Shown here: piece after piece, positions 44,990-54,735 of the stretch
Layout: each line of letters starts with the position of its first letter
How positions within the stretch are numbered: the first letter of the stretch is position 1
Assembly: GCA_965227905.1 (NCBI GenBank)
Contig: OZ245780.1
Span: 3,596,001 to 3,660,000, forward strand
From: CBDDHT01 sp965227905
Lineage (GTDB): Bacteria; Pseudomonadota; Alphaproteobacteria; Rhizobiales; Methyloligellaceae
Direction: 5' to 3'
Length of the DNA: 64,000 nt
Translations under genes and position numbers: made by a program
The notes under the pieces: generated by a model
The model's database searches: none
What the model was told of the DNA's origin: nothing
The model's input: the letters and a program-made list of their open reading frames with translations, nothing else

Positions 44990-45564
44990 AAGAAGTAGCG
45001 GATCGCTTCGTCGTCATCCTTGATGCAAATGTACTTTACCCGTTTCGTGTCAGAGACGTTCTGTTGCGGTTTGCCGAGGCCGGACTGTTCCGAGCCCGAT
45101 GGTCAGAGAAGATAACGGATGAGTGGACATCCCGACTCCTAAACGCAAAGCCTCATCTAGAGGAAAGTGTGAGATCACAGTTAGCGACAATGGAACGCGC
45201 GTTCCCCGAAGCAGTTGTGACTGGTTATGAGCCATTGATGGCCAGCCTGGCACTACCAGACCCCGATGATATTCATGTCCTTGCCGCTGCAATCAAAGTC
45301 GGCGCTCAGCACATCGTCACCGAAAACCTGAAAGACTTCCCGGATGCCATCTTGTCTGAGTTCGATATGCAAGCCGTATCCGCAGACAATTTCGTCGCAA
45401 GCACCTTTGAGCTCTATCCTGCCGAAGGTGTCGCTGCGCTTCGTACAATGCGAACAGCGTACAATAATCCCTCGATGACAAAAGCCGAATTCATCATGGA
45501 CCTAATGCGAGTCGGACTTGGGAGAACTGCCGCCCTCGTCAAGCCGGAGATCGAAAGCCTCTAA
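44986..45564 (+). CDS. PIN-domain toxin
   Basis: A 192-residue PIN nuclease. Acidic metal ligands appear in order: ILDANVLYP (first Asp, residue about 13), ITDEW (Glu about 43), and PDPDDIHVLAAAI (Asp about 98-102) before TENLKDFP with the last Asp. PIN toxins cleave RNA, often tRNA or mRNA. It is longer than VapC (about 130 residues) by a C-terminal helical region. It is co-translated with the upstream HTH antitoxin. Confidence 0.87.
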   Translation: MKEVADRFVVILDANVLYPFRVRDVLLRFAEAGLFRARWSEKITDEWTSRLLNAKPHLEESVRSQLATMERAFPEAVVTGYEPLMASLALPDPDDIHVLAAAIKVGAQHIVTENLKDFPDAILSEFDMQAVSADNFVASTFELYPAEGVAALRTMRTAYNNPSMTKAEFIMDLMRVGLGRTAALVKPEIESL

Positions 45565-45894
45565 TAACTGCGCGAGCTTGATATGAAATTCGAACCCGGT
45601 TTGGAGTATGGGTCAGGGCAAGCCGTCATCCTACCGGACCAATATACGAAGTGTGGGCCCATATGCGACTGAAGACTATTGTTCAGGCTGTCCTGCTCTC
45701 GACCTGCGGTATTGGAACGATAATCGAATTCAGAGAATGCGACTGGCTACTAGCGAACCCAACAGCGGATGTGCAGACAAATTGACCACATAAATTTGCG
45801 TTAGAATTCCGCAGGCCTTGAGCAAGAATGCTGCGCCAAGTGCGAAAATCTCTTGCATAGGACTTGAGCAGTTACTCGTTATTCTGGAGCGTCC
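45565..45894. other. Gene-free stretch
   Basis: About 330 bases after the toxin gene with no supported frame or clear terminator. Confidence 0.3.
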
Positions 45895-46170
45895 ATGGGA
45901 ATGTCACCGCTCAAGCCAGACGCTTCGCTAAAGCAGCGTCTTTGGCATCTCTTGGACGGACTTTGCGCAGACGCTGGATTTTGTATCCCACCCGCCGATG
46001 CGTACCGAATAGCGAACATGAACAAGCACACGGCGGTTGGTTTTGCCAAAAAAGTGCTGATCGCCGAAGGTATGGTGCCTGAAAACGAATCCAGGTGGAT
46101 GGATTATCTGAGCCAAAGTTTTATAGATGCCTTTGGTTCCGATGCAGTTTCCAAGAGTGACTTTGATTAG
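45895..46170 (+). CDS. Hypothetical protein (91 aa)
   Basis: ATG 45895 with GGAG six bases upstream. A helical soluble protein: LKQRLWHLLDGLCADAGFCI, PADAYRIANMNKHTAVGFAK, and LSQSFIDAFGSDAVS. Probably a stand-alone small DNA- or protein-binding helical domain, family not recognised. Accessory location next to the toxin-antitoxin locus. Confidence 0.6.
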   Translation: MGMSPLKPDASLKQRLWHLLDGLCADAGFCIPPADAYRIANMNKHTAVGFAKKVLIAEGMVPENESRWMDYLSQSFIDAFGSDAVSKSDFD

Positions 46171-46554
46171 ACCTAGGCCCCGGACCTCAAATCGGGATTC
46201 CCGGAACGACCTCCGCGGCAAGATCTAGAGAACCAGCAATCTTGTTGCCCAGTGCCGCGGCTGAACACCCACCCATTCCCGCCGAACTCAGGAGCCGGCA
46301 TAGAAAGTCTGCGGATGATGTATTCCCGTGAACGAGTACTGAATCCTGCTTTAACATCTTATGCGCGAACGACCCGCGAATACTGAATTCACTCGAATTA
46401 CGCTCTTCCTGGTGTGAGCACTTAGAATTCTCAACTCCTTGGACAAACCTCCAGTATCACCGCTCTTGATGCTCAATAGGGCATTGTTGAGCCCTCGGCT
46501 CGACCAGTGATAAGCTCGCTCAGCAACGGCAACGCTCGTCGTTGGGAGAGACCT
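46171..46554. other. Gene-free stretch
   Basis: About 385 bases upstream of the caspase-like gene; expected to hold its promoter. No coding frame that I support. Confidence 0.3.
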
Positions 46555-47361
46555 ATGCATAAGGTCGCCGCTCTTCTTGCGATCACGATTGTGCTCGGCT
46601 TTTTCGGCGCTGTCGAAGGCCGTGCCGGCAAACGCATTGCCCTCGTCTTCGGCAATGGTGACTACACGACCCTTCAGAAGCTGCAAAAGTCCGTGAACGG
46701 CGCCCACGCGGTGGCCGGGACACTGAAAGATATCGGTTTCACCGTGATGTTGGGTGAGAATCTGAGCCGGCGCACCATGTATCGGCATCTGGCCGAGTTC
46801 CGGCGGCAGCTCGATCAGGGTGACGAGGCGCTGTTCTTTTATGCGGGACACGCAGTCCGCTATCGGGGCCGTAACTATCTGCTGCCCATCGATTTCCCTC
46901 AATCGAACCAGTCGGACAACCTCGTCGACTTCGAGGCGCTCGCCGTTGATTTGGTGATGAACGCTATTTCCACGCGCAAAACCCGGGTCGGTATCGTCAT
47001 CCTCGACGCCTCACGCCGCAATCCACTCCCGACCTGCACACGCTGCATCCCGAGGCACGGGCTGGCGCGCACCGATGTTCCGGCAAACACCTTCGTCCTC
47101 TATTCGGCAGGCGCCGGAGAAGTCGCCCTGGATATGCTCTCTCACGACGATCCCAATCCCCACTCGATATTCGTGCGCAGTCTGCTCCCGCTTCTCAAAG
47201 ACCCGGAACTCAAAATCTATGCGCTGGCGAAACAGTTACAGCGCGACGTGCATGCGCTGGCCAGAACCGTCGGTCACGACCAGAGACCAGCCTATTTCGA
47301 TACCCTATTGGGGGATTATCATCTGGGGCGTTCTCACGATGCACCGAGAACCCCGCAATGA
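46555..47361 (+). CDS. Caspase-like protein with Cys-to-Ser catalytic change
   Basis: A 268-residue precursor, ATG 46555 after GGGAGAG. Signal peptide 1-24 (ALLAITIVLGFFGAVEGRA), then the caspase fold: RIALVFGNGDY, His99 in FFYAGHAV, and ILDASRRNP, where Ser153 stands in place of the catalytic Cys of the usual DACRxNP. Its relative at 23836 keeps the Cys at the same residue number. The protein is therefore likely a pseudoenzyme (a serine-dependent activity is possible but unproven). A CTRC motif follows seven residues later. The gene is 103 bases before DUF4424, on the same strand. Confidence 0.88.
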   Translation: MHKVAALLAITIVLGFFGAVEGRAGKRIALVFGNGDYTTLQKLQKSVNGAHAVAGTLKDIGFTVMLGENLSRRTMYRHLAEFRRQLDQGDEALFFYAGHAVRYRGRNYLLPIDFPQSNQSDNLVDFEALAVDLVMNAISTRKTRVGIVILDASRRNPLPTCTRCIPRHGLARTDVPANTFVLYSAGAGEVALDMLSHDDPNPHSIFVRSLLPLLKDPELKIYALAKQLQRDVHALARTVGHDQRPAYFDTLLGDYHLGRSHDAPRTPQ

Positions 47362-47464
47362 GACGTGGGAGCGACAAACGTTGGTACAAATGATCCCGTT
47401 TGGGATCGGCGATCTCACCATGGTAGCCTGAAACCTTATCGCAACCGCTACTCAGAGATCGAAC

Positions 47465-48481
47465 ATGCTCTCTCGTAATCTGTGTGTATTGTTGGCCCTT
47501 TGTTGTCTTCCAGCGCCCTCGGCCATCGCAAACGACTCCACCGCCCAGATCGGCGCAGGCGGTCTCGTGCTGGCGCGATCCAGCGACATTGCCATGGAAA
47601 GCGAGGTACTTCGCGTATCGGTCGAGCAGATCAGCGTCGACTATGTTTTCCGCAACAGAACGGATCGAGACATCACGAGCATCGTGGCGTTTCCGCTGCC
47701 GGACCTCACAATGCAAGAGGATGGCGATGTCGCCATCCCACTGGAAGACAAGGGCGCCAACTTCGTCGGCTTCAAGACCGAGGTCGATGGCAAACCCGTC
47801 GCGATGCGCGTTGAACAGCGGGCGATGGCCGCAGGCCTTGATCAAACAGCGGCGCTCAAGGAACGGGGCATTCCGCTTGAGAACTTCGCTCCTGGCATCG
47901 TCGACCGGCTGACTGCGCTGGACGCAAAGACGCAGGAGGCGTTTGCCCGGCTCGGACTGGTCAGGTTCGAGCGCTACGATATCGGCCAGGGCATGAAACG
48001 CTATACGCGGCCGAACTGGACCTTGAAGACGACATTCTACTGGGAACAGACATTCCCTGCAGGCAAAGCTATCCTTGTAAAACATCGCTACAAACCTGCA
48101 GCCGGAGCCTTCGCCGGCACCAATGTCGGCACGAACTACTTCGATGCCGAGCTGCGCCAGATCTACGAGCGGGACTATTGCGTAACGGACACGTTCCTCG
48201 CAGACGTGACGGCGGCTACCAAGAAAGCCGACGGCGGCGGCAATGTGTATTGGCAAGAGCATTGGGTCGACTACATCCTCAAGACCGGAGGCAACTGGGC
48301 CGGAGGCGAAATCGGCGAATTTCGGCTTGTTGTCGATACGGGCAAATCCGGTGGATTTGTCAGTCTTTGCCACGCGGATCTGAAACCGACCGGCAAGGGT
48401 AAGTTCGAATGGGTGAAAAAGGACTTCTGGCCGGAGCATGACCTGAAATTCCTGTTTGTGCTGAAGCACAAGGCGCAATAG
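47465..48481 (+). CDS. DUF4424 domain secreted protein
   Basis: A 338-residue precursor: signal peptide 1-22 (CVLLALCCLPAPSAIAND), then the DUF4424 pattern LARSSDIAMESEVLRVS, DYVFRNRTDRDITSIVAFPL, DVAIPLEDKGANFVGF, YWEQTFPAGK and a C-terminal CHADLKPTGKGKFEWVKKDF. Function unknown; a periplasmic protein. It lies downstream of the inactive caspase-like gene and may share its transcript. Confidence 0.88.
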   Translation: MLSRNLCVLLALCCLPAPSAIANDSTAQIGAGGLVLARSSDIAMESEVLRVSVEQISVDYVFRNRTDRDITSIVAFPLPDLTMQEDGDVAIPLEDKGANFVGFKTEVDGKPVAMRVEQRAMAAGLDQTAALKERGIPLENFAPGIVDRLTALDAKTQEAFARLGLVRFERYDIGQGMKRYTRPNWTLKTTFYWEQTFPAGKAILVKHRYKPAAGAFAGTNVGTNYFDAELRQIYERDYCVTDTFLADVTAATKKADGGGNVYWQEHWVDYILKTGGNWAGGEIGEFRLVVDTGKSGGFVSLCHADLKPTGKGKFEWVKKDFWPEHDLKFLFVLKHKAQ

Positions 48482-48676
48482 TCGCCCGGCAGACCATCAC
48501 CGAAACGCCGTTACCACAACGCAGAGCGCGCGAGCCGTTGTTGAAAACGTACTCAAAGCGGTGCGGAAGTTCGATAATTTAGTACGGCGTGCCTTGCCGC
48601 CTCGCGAGGCGGGCTCTAGATTCGCAGTCAACGTCTCAAGCTCCAAAATACCGGAAGACCCAGCTTGGAGAATTTC

Positions 48677-50848
48677 ATGCCTCGTCCATTCATTGCTCAA
48701 CGCCGCATGGCGACCCATTTTCTTGCGTGGGTGCTTTTCCTAGCGGTCTTGGTGGCTGGCGATTTAGTCATTCAATCGCAATCCGCCCACGCTCAAGGCA
48801 AGTGGAACAGGCAACAGACTGCATTGCTCGACAGCATGTACGCACGGCGCAATCAAATTCGCGCCTTCTGCAAGAAACTGAAATATATCAGCCTCACCTA
48901 TCTGGACACCGACGATAAGCTCATCAAACGTCTTCGGAAAGTGCCAGTCGAATTCAACGCTAGGCGCGCGCTGAATCATTGGCGTTTCCATCCGGTAAGA
49001 CTCGCGACTCTGCGTCTGAGCGGGCGACGCTCCATCCAGCAGATGACTACGGCGCAGCGTGGCGCGTTTGGCCGCAAGGTCCTCGAATGCGTCGCGATCG
49101 GGCTTCATCGCGACAATAAGGGCCGATCGATGTTGGCGCATCTCTTCGAAGACCGGTTCGCGAATGCGCAGTTCGATACGTTGACCCGGCCCGACTCGAT
49201 GAGCCCGATCATGGCAAGTGACACGGAGATCAGCCAGGCGATCCGGCGTGAACACAAGCAGCCAACTTCCGATGAACAGTTTCTTCGCGAGATACACAAC
49301 GCGTTAAACGCATGGCGCGCGTCCCAAGACATCGGCGATCTGACCGGCGTGCTTCAGCGATGGGGCAGCAAGTTGGAACGGACCGATCAATGGTTCTTGT
49401 ACGAATTGAGCGCGATGTATGTGACCGACAAACGGCATTGGTTGCTCAAATACGCGAATGAGATCCAATCGAGATTCAAACTCCACCGCTTCGATGCCGG
49501 CCCCACCTTCAAAGATATCGGGCAAGCCAAATTGCGATGGCATGGCCTGCGCGCGAACGAGTATGTGCTGGGCAGCCACTTCGGCATGCGCCACTATTCA
49601 TCCAACAAAAGCGATTGCGAAAAACCCGGCATTCGAACCGAGACGTTGGCAATCCCGGCCCAGGACTATCTGATCGACGCCTATCTAGCGGCGGCAAAAG
49701 AACTGCGGCGGTCGTGCGGATACCATGTCGATCGATTTACAGCGGGACGCTTGTTTTCGATCGATGTTCAGATGTTCGTCAATGGGCGACGTACGGCTAC
49801 GTTCACATTTTCGATCGGAGGGCATGTGCGGCAATCGGGGCAACTTGGGAAGGTTACCAATTTTAAGGTGGTCTCCGATGAGGACATCTACGATCCGATT
49901 GCAAAGCACTATTGGACCAATCCACGAAAAACGTTTGAGATCGATGCGGAAAAAGCACGTCATGCTTCCCCTGCCCTAAAAGGCGATCTTGATTATGTCC
50001 GCGCAACGCAAGAACGGAAGTCGCGGAAGGGAAGACCGGCGCAAAACATCGTCTACAGTACCGAAGGGGGATTGGTCAGACGCGGTGTGCTCGACGACGA
50101 GTATGTTTCAATTGAAATCGTTGACGAAGCCGCATTCGACCGCGCGCTGCGAGCCGGCGTTCCTGCCGCGCGCTTCCTGGAGATTGAGAGAACGCTCAAT
50201 CAATCAGGCAGATATTGGCGTGCGATCGTCAAACAGGACCTCAGTCGGGCCCAGATACCCGATGCAGTGGCGTATTTGAAAACGCTCCATCGGACCCGGT
50301 TCCTGCGGGTCTTCTACGCGTTGAAAATGGCGAAGCGTCAGGGCGTCGATCTAGAGGGAGCCGTCATCAAGGGCCATGCGAATGTGCGCGTCGCCAAAAT
50401 TGCCCCCACTGTGCCGCAGGCATACCGGGCGATCAATGCGCATGTTCTGGACAGCAAGTGCGGGGCCCTCAACTATCTGATTTCTTCGCGAAACACCGGC
50501 CCCAACGCGGCCTTATTGTCGCGCGCGATTTGGAAACGCAGTTCGAATGGGTGTGCGGTTTTCTTCTCGCAAGCTGGAAACCGCCTTTTTGTCCGTCCCG
50601 AAAAGGTCACTTCGATCAACTGCACGGGCAACAACGACGACTTCGTCTGTACCGTCGGCATCCAGATCGACTGTTTGTTCGAATCTCCACGCAACAAAAC
50701 GGTGCCCCTTCCGGCTCAGCCCGGGCTGAGCCGCATCGCAACCCAAGCCACGTGCGGGAACCTGGAGACGGCCGTGCGATTGCGTAAGAGCAAGTGGCAG
50801 TTTCGCCGGAGCGGCGCCGATGAATGGCGCGCCAGACCTGCCAGCTGA
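48677..50848 (+). CDS. Large secreted hypothetical protein (723 aa)
   Basis: ATG 48677 with GGAG six bases before; a TTG 12 bases upstream overlaps that ribosome site and is not used. Residues about 12-38 are a signal peptide (ATHFLAWVLFLAVLVAGDLV ... SAHAQG). The rest is basic and mixed alpha/beta: DYLIDAYLAAAKELRRSCGY, GRRTATFTFSIGGHVRQSG, YVSIEIVDEAAFDRALRAG, ending in a Cys-containing beta-rich part (SINCTGNNDDFVCTV, IDCLFESP). No family recognised. It is a possible partner of the DUF4424/caspase-like genes upstream (gap 195 bases). Confidence 0.6.
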   Translation: MPRPFIAQRRMATHFLAWVLFLAVLVAGDLVIQSQSAHAQGKWNRQQTALLDSMYARRNQIRAFCKKLKYISLTYLDTDDKLIKRLRKVPVEFNARRALNHWRFHPVRLATLRLSGRRSIQQMTTAQRGAFGRKVLECVAIGLHRDNKGRSMLAHLFEDRFANAQFDTLTRPDSMSPIMASDTEISQAIRREHKQPTSDEQFLREIHNALNAWRASQDIGDLTGVLQRWGSKLERTDQWFLYELSAMYVTDKRHWLLKYANEIQSRFKLHRFDAGPTFKDIGQAKLRWHGLRANEYVLGSHFGMRHYSSNKSDCEKPGIRTETLAIPAQDYLIDAYLAAAKELRRSCGYHVDRFTAGRLFSIDVQMFVNGRRTATFTFSIGGHVRQSGQLGKVTNFKVVSDEDIYDPIAKHYWTNPRKTFEIDAEKARHASPALKGDLDYVRATQERKSRKGRPAQNIVYSTEGGLVRRGVLDDEYVSIEIVDEAAFDRALRAGVPAARFLEIERTLNQSGRYWRAIVKQDLSRAQIPDAVAYLKTLHRTRFLRVFYALKMAKRQGVDLEGAVIKGHANVRVAKIAPTVPQAYRAINAHVLDSKCGALNYLISSRNTGPNAALLSRAIWKRSSNGCAVFFSQAGNRLFVRPEKVTSINCTGNNDDFVCTVGIQIDCLFESPRNKTVPLPAQPGLSRIATQATCGNLETAVRLRKSKWQFRRSGADEWRARPAS

Positions 50849-50969
50849 TGCACCCGGTAACAAGGATCGATCGTGCCCACCGCTGGTATGAGCGAGACTA
50901 TTACTTTCCCGCTCACAGCCGGCTCAAAAAATTCCAACAGCAGACATTCAGAAATGCGGCAATCGCCGT

Positions 50970-51875
50970 CTAGTCATCCGGTGAAACCGTAAGGATCGTG
51001 GTCGATGGAAGATTTGCTCCGTCGCTCTCGTGATCCGGTTCCAAATCGGCTGTCTCTTCTACCTCGGGCTCATTCTGCTCTTGCGCGTCCGAATTGCTTT
51101 TCGGTGTGACAGCAACCGGACGCGGTCCCCAGAAAGCGTTCGAGAATTGCTCGAACCTGGTGTCGATGCCGAACCAGTGGCCTTCGGGAAGGAGCCGTTC
51201 CACGATCAAGGGTCCGAGGTCGCGCGAGCGCAGATCGTCAACAAACGTGTTGACGGACGGCACCATAAAGAACACCGCCACGGTCGCGGCCGTCATCATC
51301 CCTGAAACCTTGACGTTGCGATATTCGAAGAATTTGAGCGCCGTACCGAACGAGCGCTTTATGCGGTTGTCGGAAAAATCGACGCTGTAGAGCTCATCGA
51401 GCAAAAGATGAACCATATAGCCGACAAAGAGAAAGACACCGGCCAGCCAGGACACGGTGGGACTTTTGCCAAGCATCTGATTGAAGACGAAGACTGTTGC
51501 AAGCAGGAAGAAGAGCCCTGCGATCACCGAGTGAAAGATGCCGCGGTGGCGGGCGAAATGATGAAAAACCGATTGCGCCCCATAGCGCACGCCCAAAAAC
51601 ATGCACAGCCAGATCAGCCAGAGCTCGGCAATGGAATAACCGCCGACACTGGAGAACAATGCGCAAAACGACAGGAAGAGTCCTAAGAAGAAAAAGATAA
51701 GGCGCGAGGGCCGAGACTCCTGAAGATCGATGTCGGGCAGCACGCCCCCGAGAACGCCGGCCAGCGCCACGGCCATCACATCGTTCGCCGTTATGATGGC
51801 AGTCGCAAGCGCCAGCGTCGCCAGCAATCCCGCAACAACCGTTCCAACACCCAGATGCGTTCTGAAATTTGCCAA
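50970..51875 (-). CDS. YdjM-like membrane-bound metal-dependent hydrolase
   Basis: A 301-residue polytopic protein of the YdjM/DUF457 family. The metal-ligand motifs are in place: THLGVG at the N-terminus, LPDIDL (about 47-52), HRGIFHS (about 108-114) and HLLLDE (about 152-157), spread between about six hydrophobic segments. E. coli YdjM is LexA-regulated, but its substrate is unknown. The C-terminal 50 residues are acidic and probably cytoplasmic. Confidence 0.85.
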   Translation of the reverse strand: MANFRTHLGVGTVVAGLLATLALATAIITANDVMAVALAGVLGGVLPDIDLQESRPSRLIFFFLGLFLSFCALFSSVGGYSIAELWLIWLCMFLGVRYGAQSVFHHFARHRGIFHSVIAGLFFLLATVFVFNQMLGKSPTVSWLAGVFLFVGYMVHLLLDELYSVDFSDNRIKRSFGTALKFFEYRNVKVSGMMTAATVAVFFMVPSVNTFVDDLRSRDLGPLIVERLLPEGHWFGIDTRFEQFSNAFWGPRPVAVTPKSNSDAQEQNEPEVEETADLEPDHESDGANLPSTTILTVSPDD

Positions 51876-52126
51876 GAGAGTACCGCCAATCAGGCTGAAT
51901 GCCCCGTTTGAAGTGCCGATCGACCCCGGTACTCAATATACTGGTCGCAGCTCCGGTTCCGTTCGCCCCATGCTAGCCCATCGGGCAAGCGACGAATCGA
52001 ATTGGCATTCTAAGCCTAGTGGATTGCCGTCGTTAGATTTTTCTGTCCGGCTTGCCGAGATGCCGGGCCATTATATACTTAACTACACAAACTCCGATTC
52101 CTACATACAGGACAAGGAGATAGAAG

Positions 52127-53114
52127 ATGTGCGACCTCACCAACCCGATTTTCACAGACGAGGACAAGACCCGCGAGTTTCTTGAAGCTCAGCGGTGGCC
52201 AGATGGCCCCGTTTGCCCGAAGTGCGGTGAGCAAGAGCGCTTCAGGAAGTTGCCGCCTCAAGTCGGCAAGCCAAGCAGAAAGACGCCAAATCCAAAGCCG
52301 CAAAAGGGCTGGTATCACTGCAATCCATGCCGCAAGCGCTTCACCGTTCGCGTCGGCACCTTGTATGGGCGTTCGCACATTCCATTGCACAAGTGGCTCA
52401 TGGCCACGCACCTTCTCTGCTCGTCAAAGAAGGGCATCTCAGCGCATCAACTGCACCGGATGCTCGGCATCACGTACAAGTCCGCATGGTTCATGTGCCA
52501 CCACATCCGTGAAGGTATGCGCGAGACCGATCCGGCACCGATGGGCGGTGGCGGTCAGATCGTCGAAGCCGACGAGACTTGGTTTGGCAAAGTCTGCAAA
52601 GGCAAGACCAAGTGGACCTTCGTAAACGGTAAGGGCTGGGTTGCACACGGCAACTACGGTGCCCAATCGAAGATGGGTCATTTCACTTGTTGAACGCGAC
52701 GGTCGTGCCTGCTCTGTCCACGCGCCGGCTCTTACTGCAAATGCAGCCAAGGATGTTCTGCGCCGCAATGTGCTTCGCAACGACACACACCTGATGACTG
52801 ACGAGTCCAATATCTACAAAGACGCTGGCCGAGAGTTCGTCTCACACGAGTCCGTCAATCACTCAGCGAAAGAGTATGGTCGTGGTCTGGATCAGACCAA
52901 CACGATTGAAGGTTTCTTCTCGATCTTCAAGCGCGGCATGAAGGGCGTCTATCAGCACTGTGGCGATCAGCACCTGCACCGCTATCTTGCCGAGTTTGAT
53001 TTTCGTTGCTCACACCGTGCTATCGATGACAAGGATCGCGCCTTGCGTGCGGTGAAAGGCATTGAAGGTAAGCGCCTCATGTATTGCGGGACTGGTCAAG
53101 CCGCGAACGCTTAG
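52127..53114 (+). pseudogene. IS1595-family (ISXO2-like) transposase, frameshifted
   Basis: The first frame (52127-52693) has the N-terminal zinc binding part (CPKCGEQERF, CNPCRKRF), HKWLMATHLL and the first catalytic Asp in EADETWFGK. It stops at 52693; the second frame, starting at VISLVERDGRACS near 52670, continues with LMTDESNIYK and TNTIEGFFSIFKRGMKGVYQ to the end. A one-base change near 52665-52675 splits what should be one 320-residue DDE transposase. I found no convincing terminal inverted repeats within 150 bases on either side. Confidence 0.85.
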
Positions 53115-53149
53115 GCAGAGGGCGCGACGTTTTGCCAAAAGACGACGTT

Positions 53150-53779
53150 TCAGGCCGCATCGTCGTCGCCCATGAATTGAAGCCGGTCGACGAGAAAATA
53201 TATTCCAAGCAGCATCGCAATGAACAATTGCCAGAAAAAGAGAAAAAAGCTCGTCAAAAACAACAGCCTTATTGCGGGAAGAGCACCGACCCATTCCTTA
53301 GGCATAGATGCGATAGCTCCAGGTGCTATAACTTGACCAAATCGCAATGTCACAAATAGCATTAACGCCATAAACGCTAAGTACCCAAACAAGTAACAAA
53401 TAAATTGCCTCCTGGTCAGTGGTTCTTCAATAGGCTCAACGTCCGCCCGTCGCCGCACCTTCATGAGGGCTGGCTCACCTCTCATGTACTCGTCGAGGCC
53501 CTTGCGCTCAAACGTTGCGACGGCCGCGAGCGCAGCAATGAAGAACGCCGCCATCAAATCCAAGAGCCCAGCAATTCGATCAACAATACCGCCGACCACG
53601 AAGACGCCTTTGTGCGCGCCGACCCAATACAAAACAATCAACGTTACCAATGACAAAAACGCTGGAAGTACCCAGTCATAAGTTGTCTTTGATGATAGCC
53701 AGCCAGACCCCTGACTGATTGTGAGATACTTCAGGGGTGTGAGTAGCTGTCTCGCTGCCCAACGCACCGCCGCTACCAA
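53150..53779 (-). CDS. Four-helix membrane protein, second gene of operon
   Basis: A 209-residue membrane protein, TTG start at 53777-53779 overlapping the stop of the upstream gene, so translation is coupled. Hydrophobic segments: LPAFLSLVTLIVLYWVG, LLDLMAAFFIAALAAVATF, FICYLFGYLAFMALMLFV and FLTSFFLFFWQLFIAMLLGI. An acidic charged loop lies in the middle (MKVRRRADVEPIEEPLTRRQ). No known family. The pairing with a soluble 313-residue protein has the layout of several phage-defence systems (soluble sensor plus membrane effector), an inference from architecture only. Confidence 0.6.
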   Translation of the reverse strand: MVAAVRWAARQLLTPLKYLTISQGSGWLSSKTTYDWVLPAFLSLVTLIVLYWVGAHKGVFVVGGIVDRIAGLLDLMAAFFIAALAAVATFERKGLDEYMRGEPALMKVRRRADVEPIEEPLTRRQFICYLFGYLAFMALMLFVTLRFGQVIAPGAIASMPKEWVGALPAIRLLFLTSFFLFFWQLFIAMLLGIYFLVDRLQFMGDDDAA

Positions 53780-54714
53780 TAACCATTAGATGTGACGATA
53801 TTTTTCATTTTTTCCTCCAGCTCATTACATATTGTGGGGTAACAACGCTCCAGCATCCCCTCGAATTGAGCCAGCCTCTCAGCCCTAACATACAAAGTGT
53901 CTAAGGCATCGGTTTGGTCCAAGACCGCTCTGGGGCTGGAACTCCCGCCCCCCGGAAGCTTGTCAATCTTGAATTGGATCTCGTCATAGTCCTTTTGCGC
54001 CCAGCCTGTTAGGTCCGATATGAACCGCTCCAGTTTGTCGCTGCCCACTGGGTGGGTTCGAAGGACGAGTTGATGATCAGTTGACCTCACAATGTTGAGT
54101 GCATCCGGGCCGGAATACTCTGACTGCCTTTCAGTCAGGATAATTGATGACAAAACACCTGCTGATATATCTTCTTTCACGCTCGCTGACGGTATGCGGC
54201 GGATTTTTAGGTTCGGGCGATATGTCCTGGTTTCATCGACAACCTTACCCTTTCGCTTCACCTTCGCGGTGTAGACATACTTCGGTCGACCGTCAGCATA
54301 GCGGGTCAAAATCCGCCGAATAAACCGGTCGACCAAACTCGACGATAAACCTTGCATGCTCTCAAAACATGCGCGGTAGCCACCGTCGGACTCTTGCCCC
54401 CCAGACCGAATAACCAAATGGGCAGACCAGCCCTGTGACTCACCGTCCTCGGGAGGCGAGTATCTAACCTCGCTAGACTTATGCACAATAAAAGCCGGAT
54501 CGGCTGCGACAGGATCGCCCCTATTAAATAAGATTGTGTGGGTTCCCGCTTTGGCGTCATGGCCCATATCTGCGATATAGACGCGGTTTGTTGGGTCCAG
54601 ATCCCCATCCAAGTCTTCTGGATTGATCAACTTACCAGCCTCGCTAAAATAAAGCTGGGCCTCGCCCGAACTATAAACATCCTCCAAAATTTCAATAATT
54701 TCGCTGATTTTCAC
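53773..54714 (-). CDS. Soluble 313-aa protein, first gene of operon
   Basis: A GTG start at 54712-54714 overlaps the reconstructed end of a third gene upstream (see 59439). The protein is mixed alpha/beta: N-terminal helix ISEIIEILEDVYSS, strands RVYIADMGHDAKAGTHTILF, YSPPEDGESQGWSAHLVIRS, a helix SSSLVDRFIRRILTRYAD, and a C-terminal part with DEIQFKIDKLPGGG. It belongs to no family that I can name, though the central SAHLVI region has the look of a conserved domain. The IS66 transposon sits 14 bases upstream of the start, probably changing expression. Confidence 0.65.
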   Translation of the reverse strand: MKISEIIEILEDVYSSGEAQLYFSEAGKLINPEDLDGDLDPTNRVYIADMGHDAKAGTHTILFNRGDPVAADPAFIVHKSSEVRYSPPEDGESQGWSAHLVIRSGGQESDGGYRACFESMQGLSSSLVDRFIRRILTRYADGRPKYVYTAKVKRKGKVVDETRTYRPNLKIRRIPSASVKEDISAGVLSSIILTERQSEYSGPDALNIVRSTDHQLVLRTHPVGSDKLERFISDLTGWAQKDYDEIQFKIDKLPGGGSSSPRAVLDQTDALDTLYVRAERLAQFEGMLERCYPTICNELEEKMKNIVTSNGYW

Positions 54715-54727
54715 CGTCTTTGCTGTG

Positions 54728-54735
54728 GCAATAGG
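54728..54735. repeat. Left 8-bp target-site duplication GCAATAGG
   Basis: GCAATAGG immediately before the left IS66-type terminal repeat and again at 59431-59438 immediately after the right one. Eight bases is the IS66-family duplication length, so the pair marks the whole 54736-59430 block as one insertion. Confidence 0.85.

Noticed and set aside
47210..48478. 422-codon minus-strand frame opposite DUF4424
   Set aside because: Antisense shadow; DUF4424 on the plus strand has signal peptide and domain matches.
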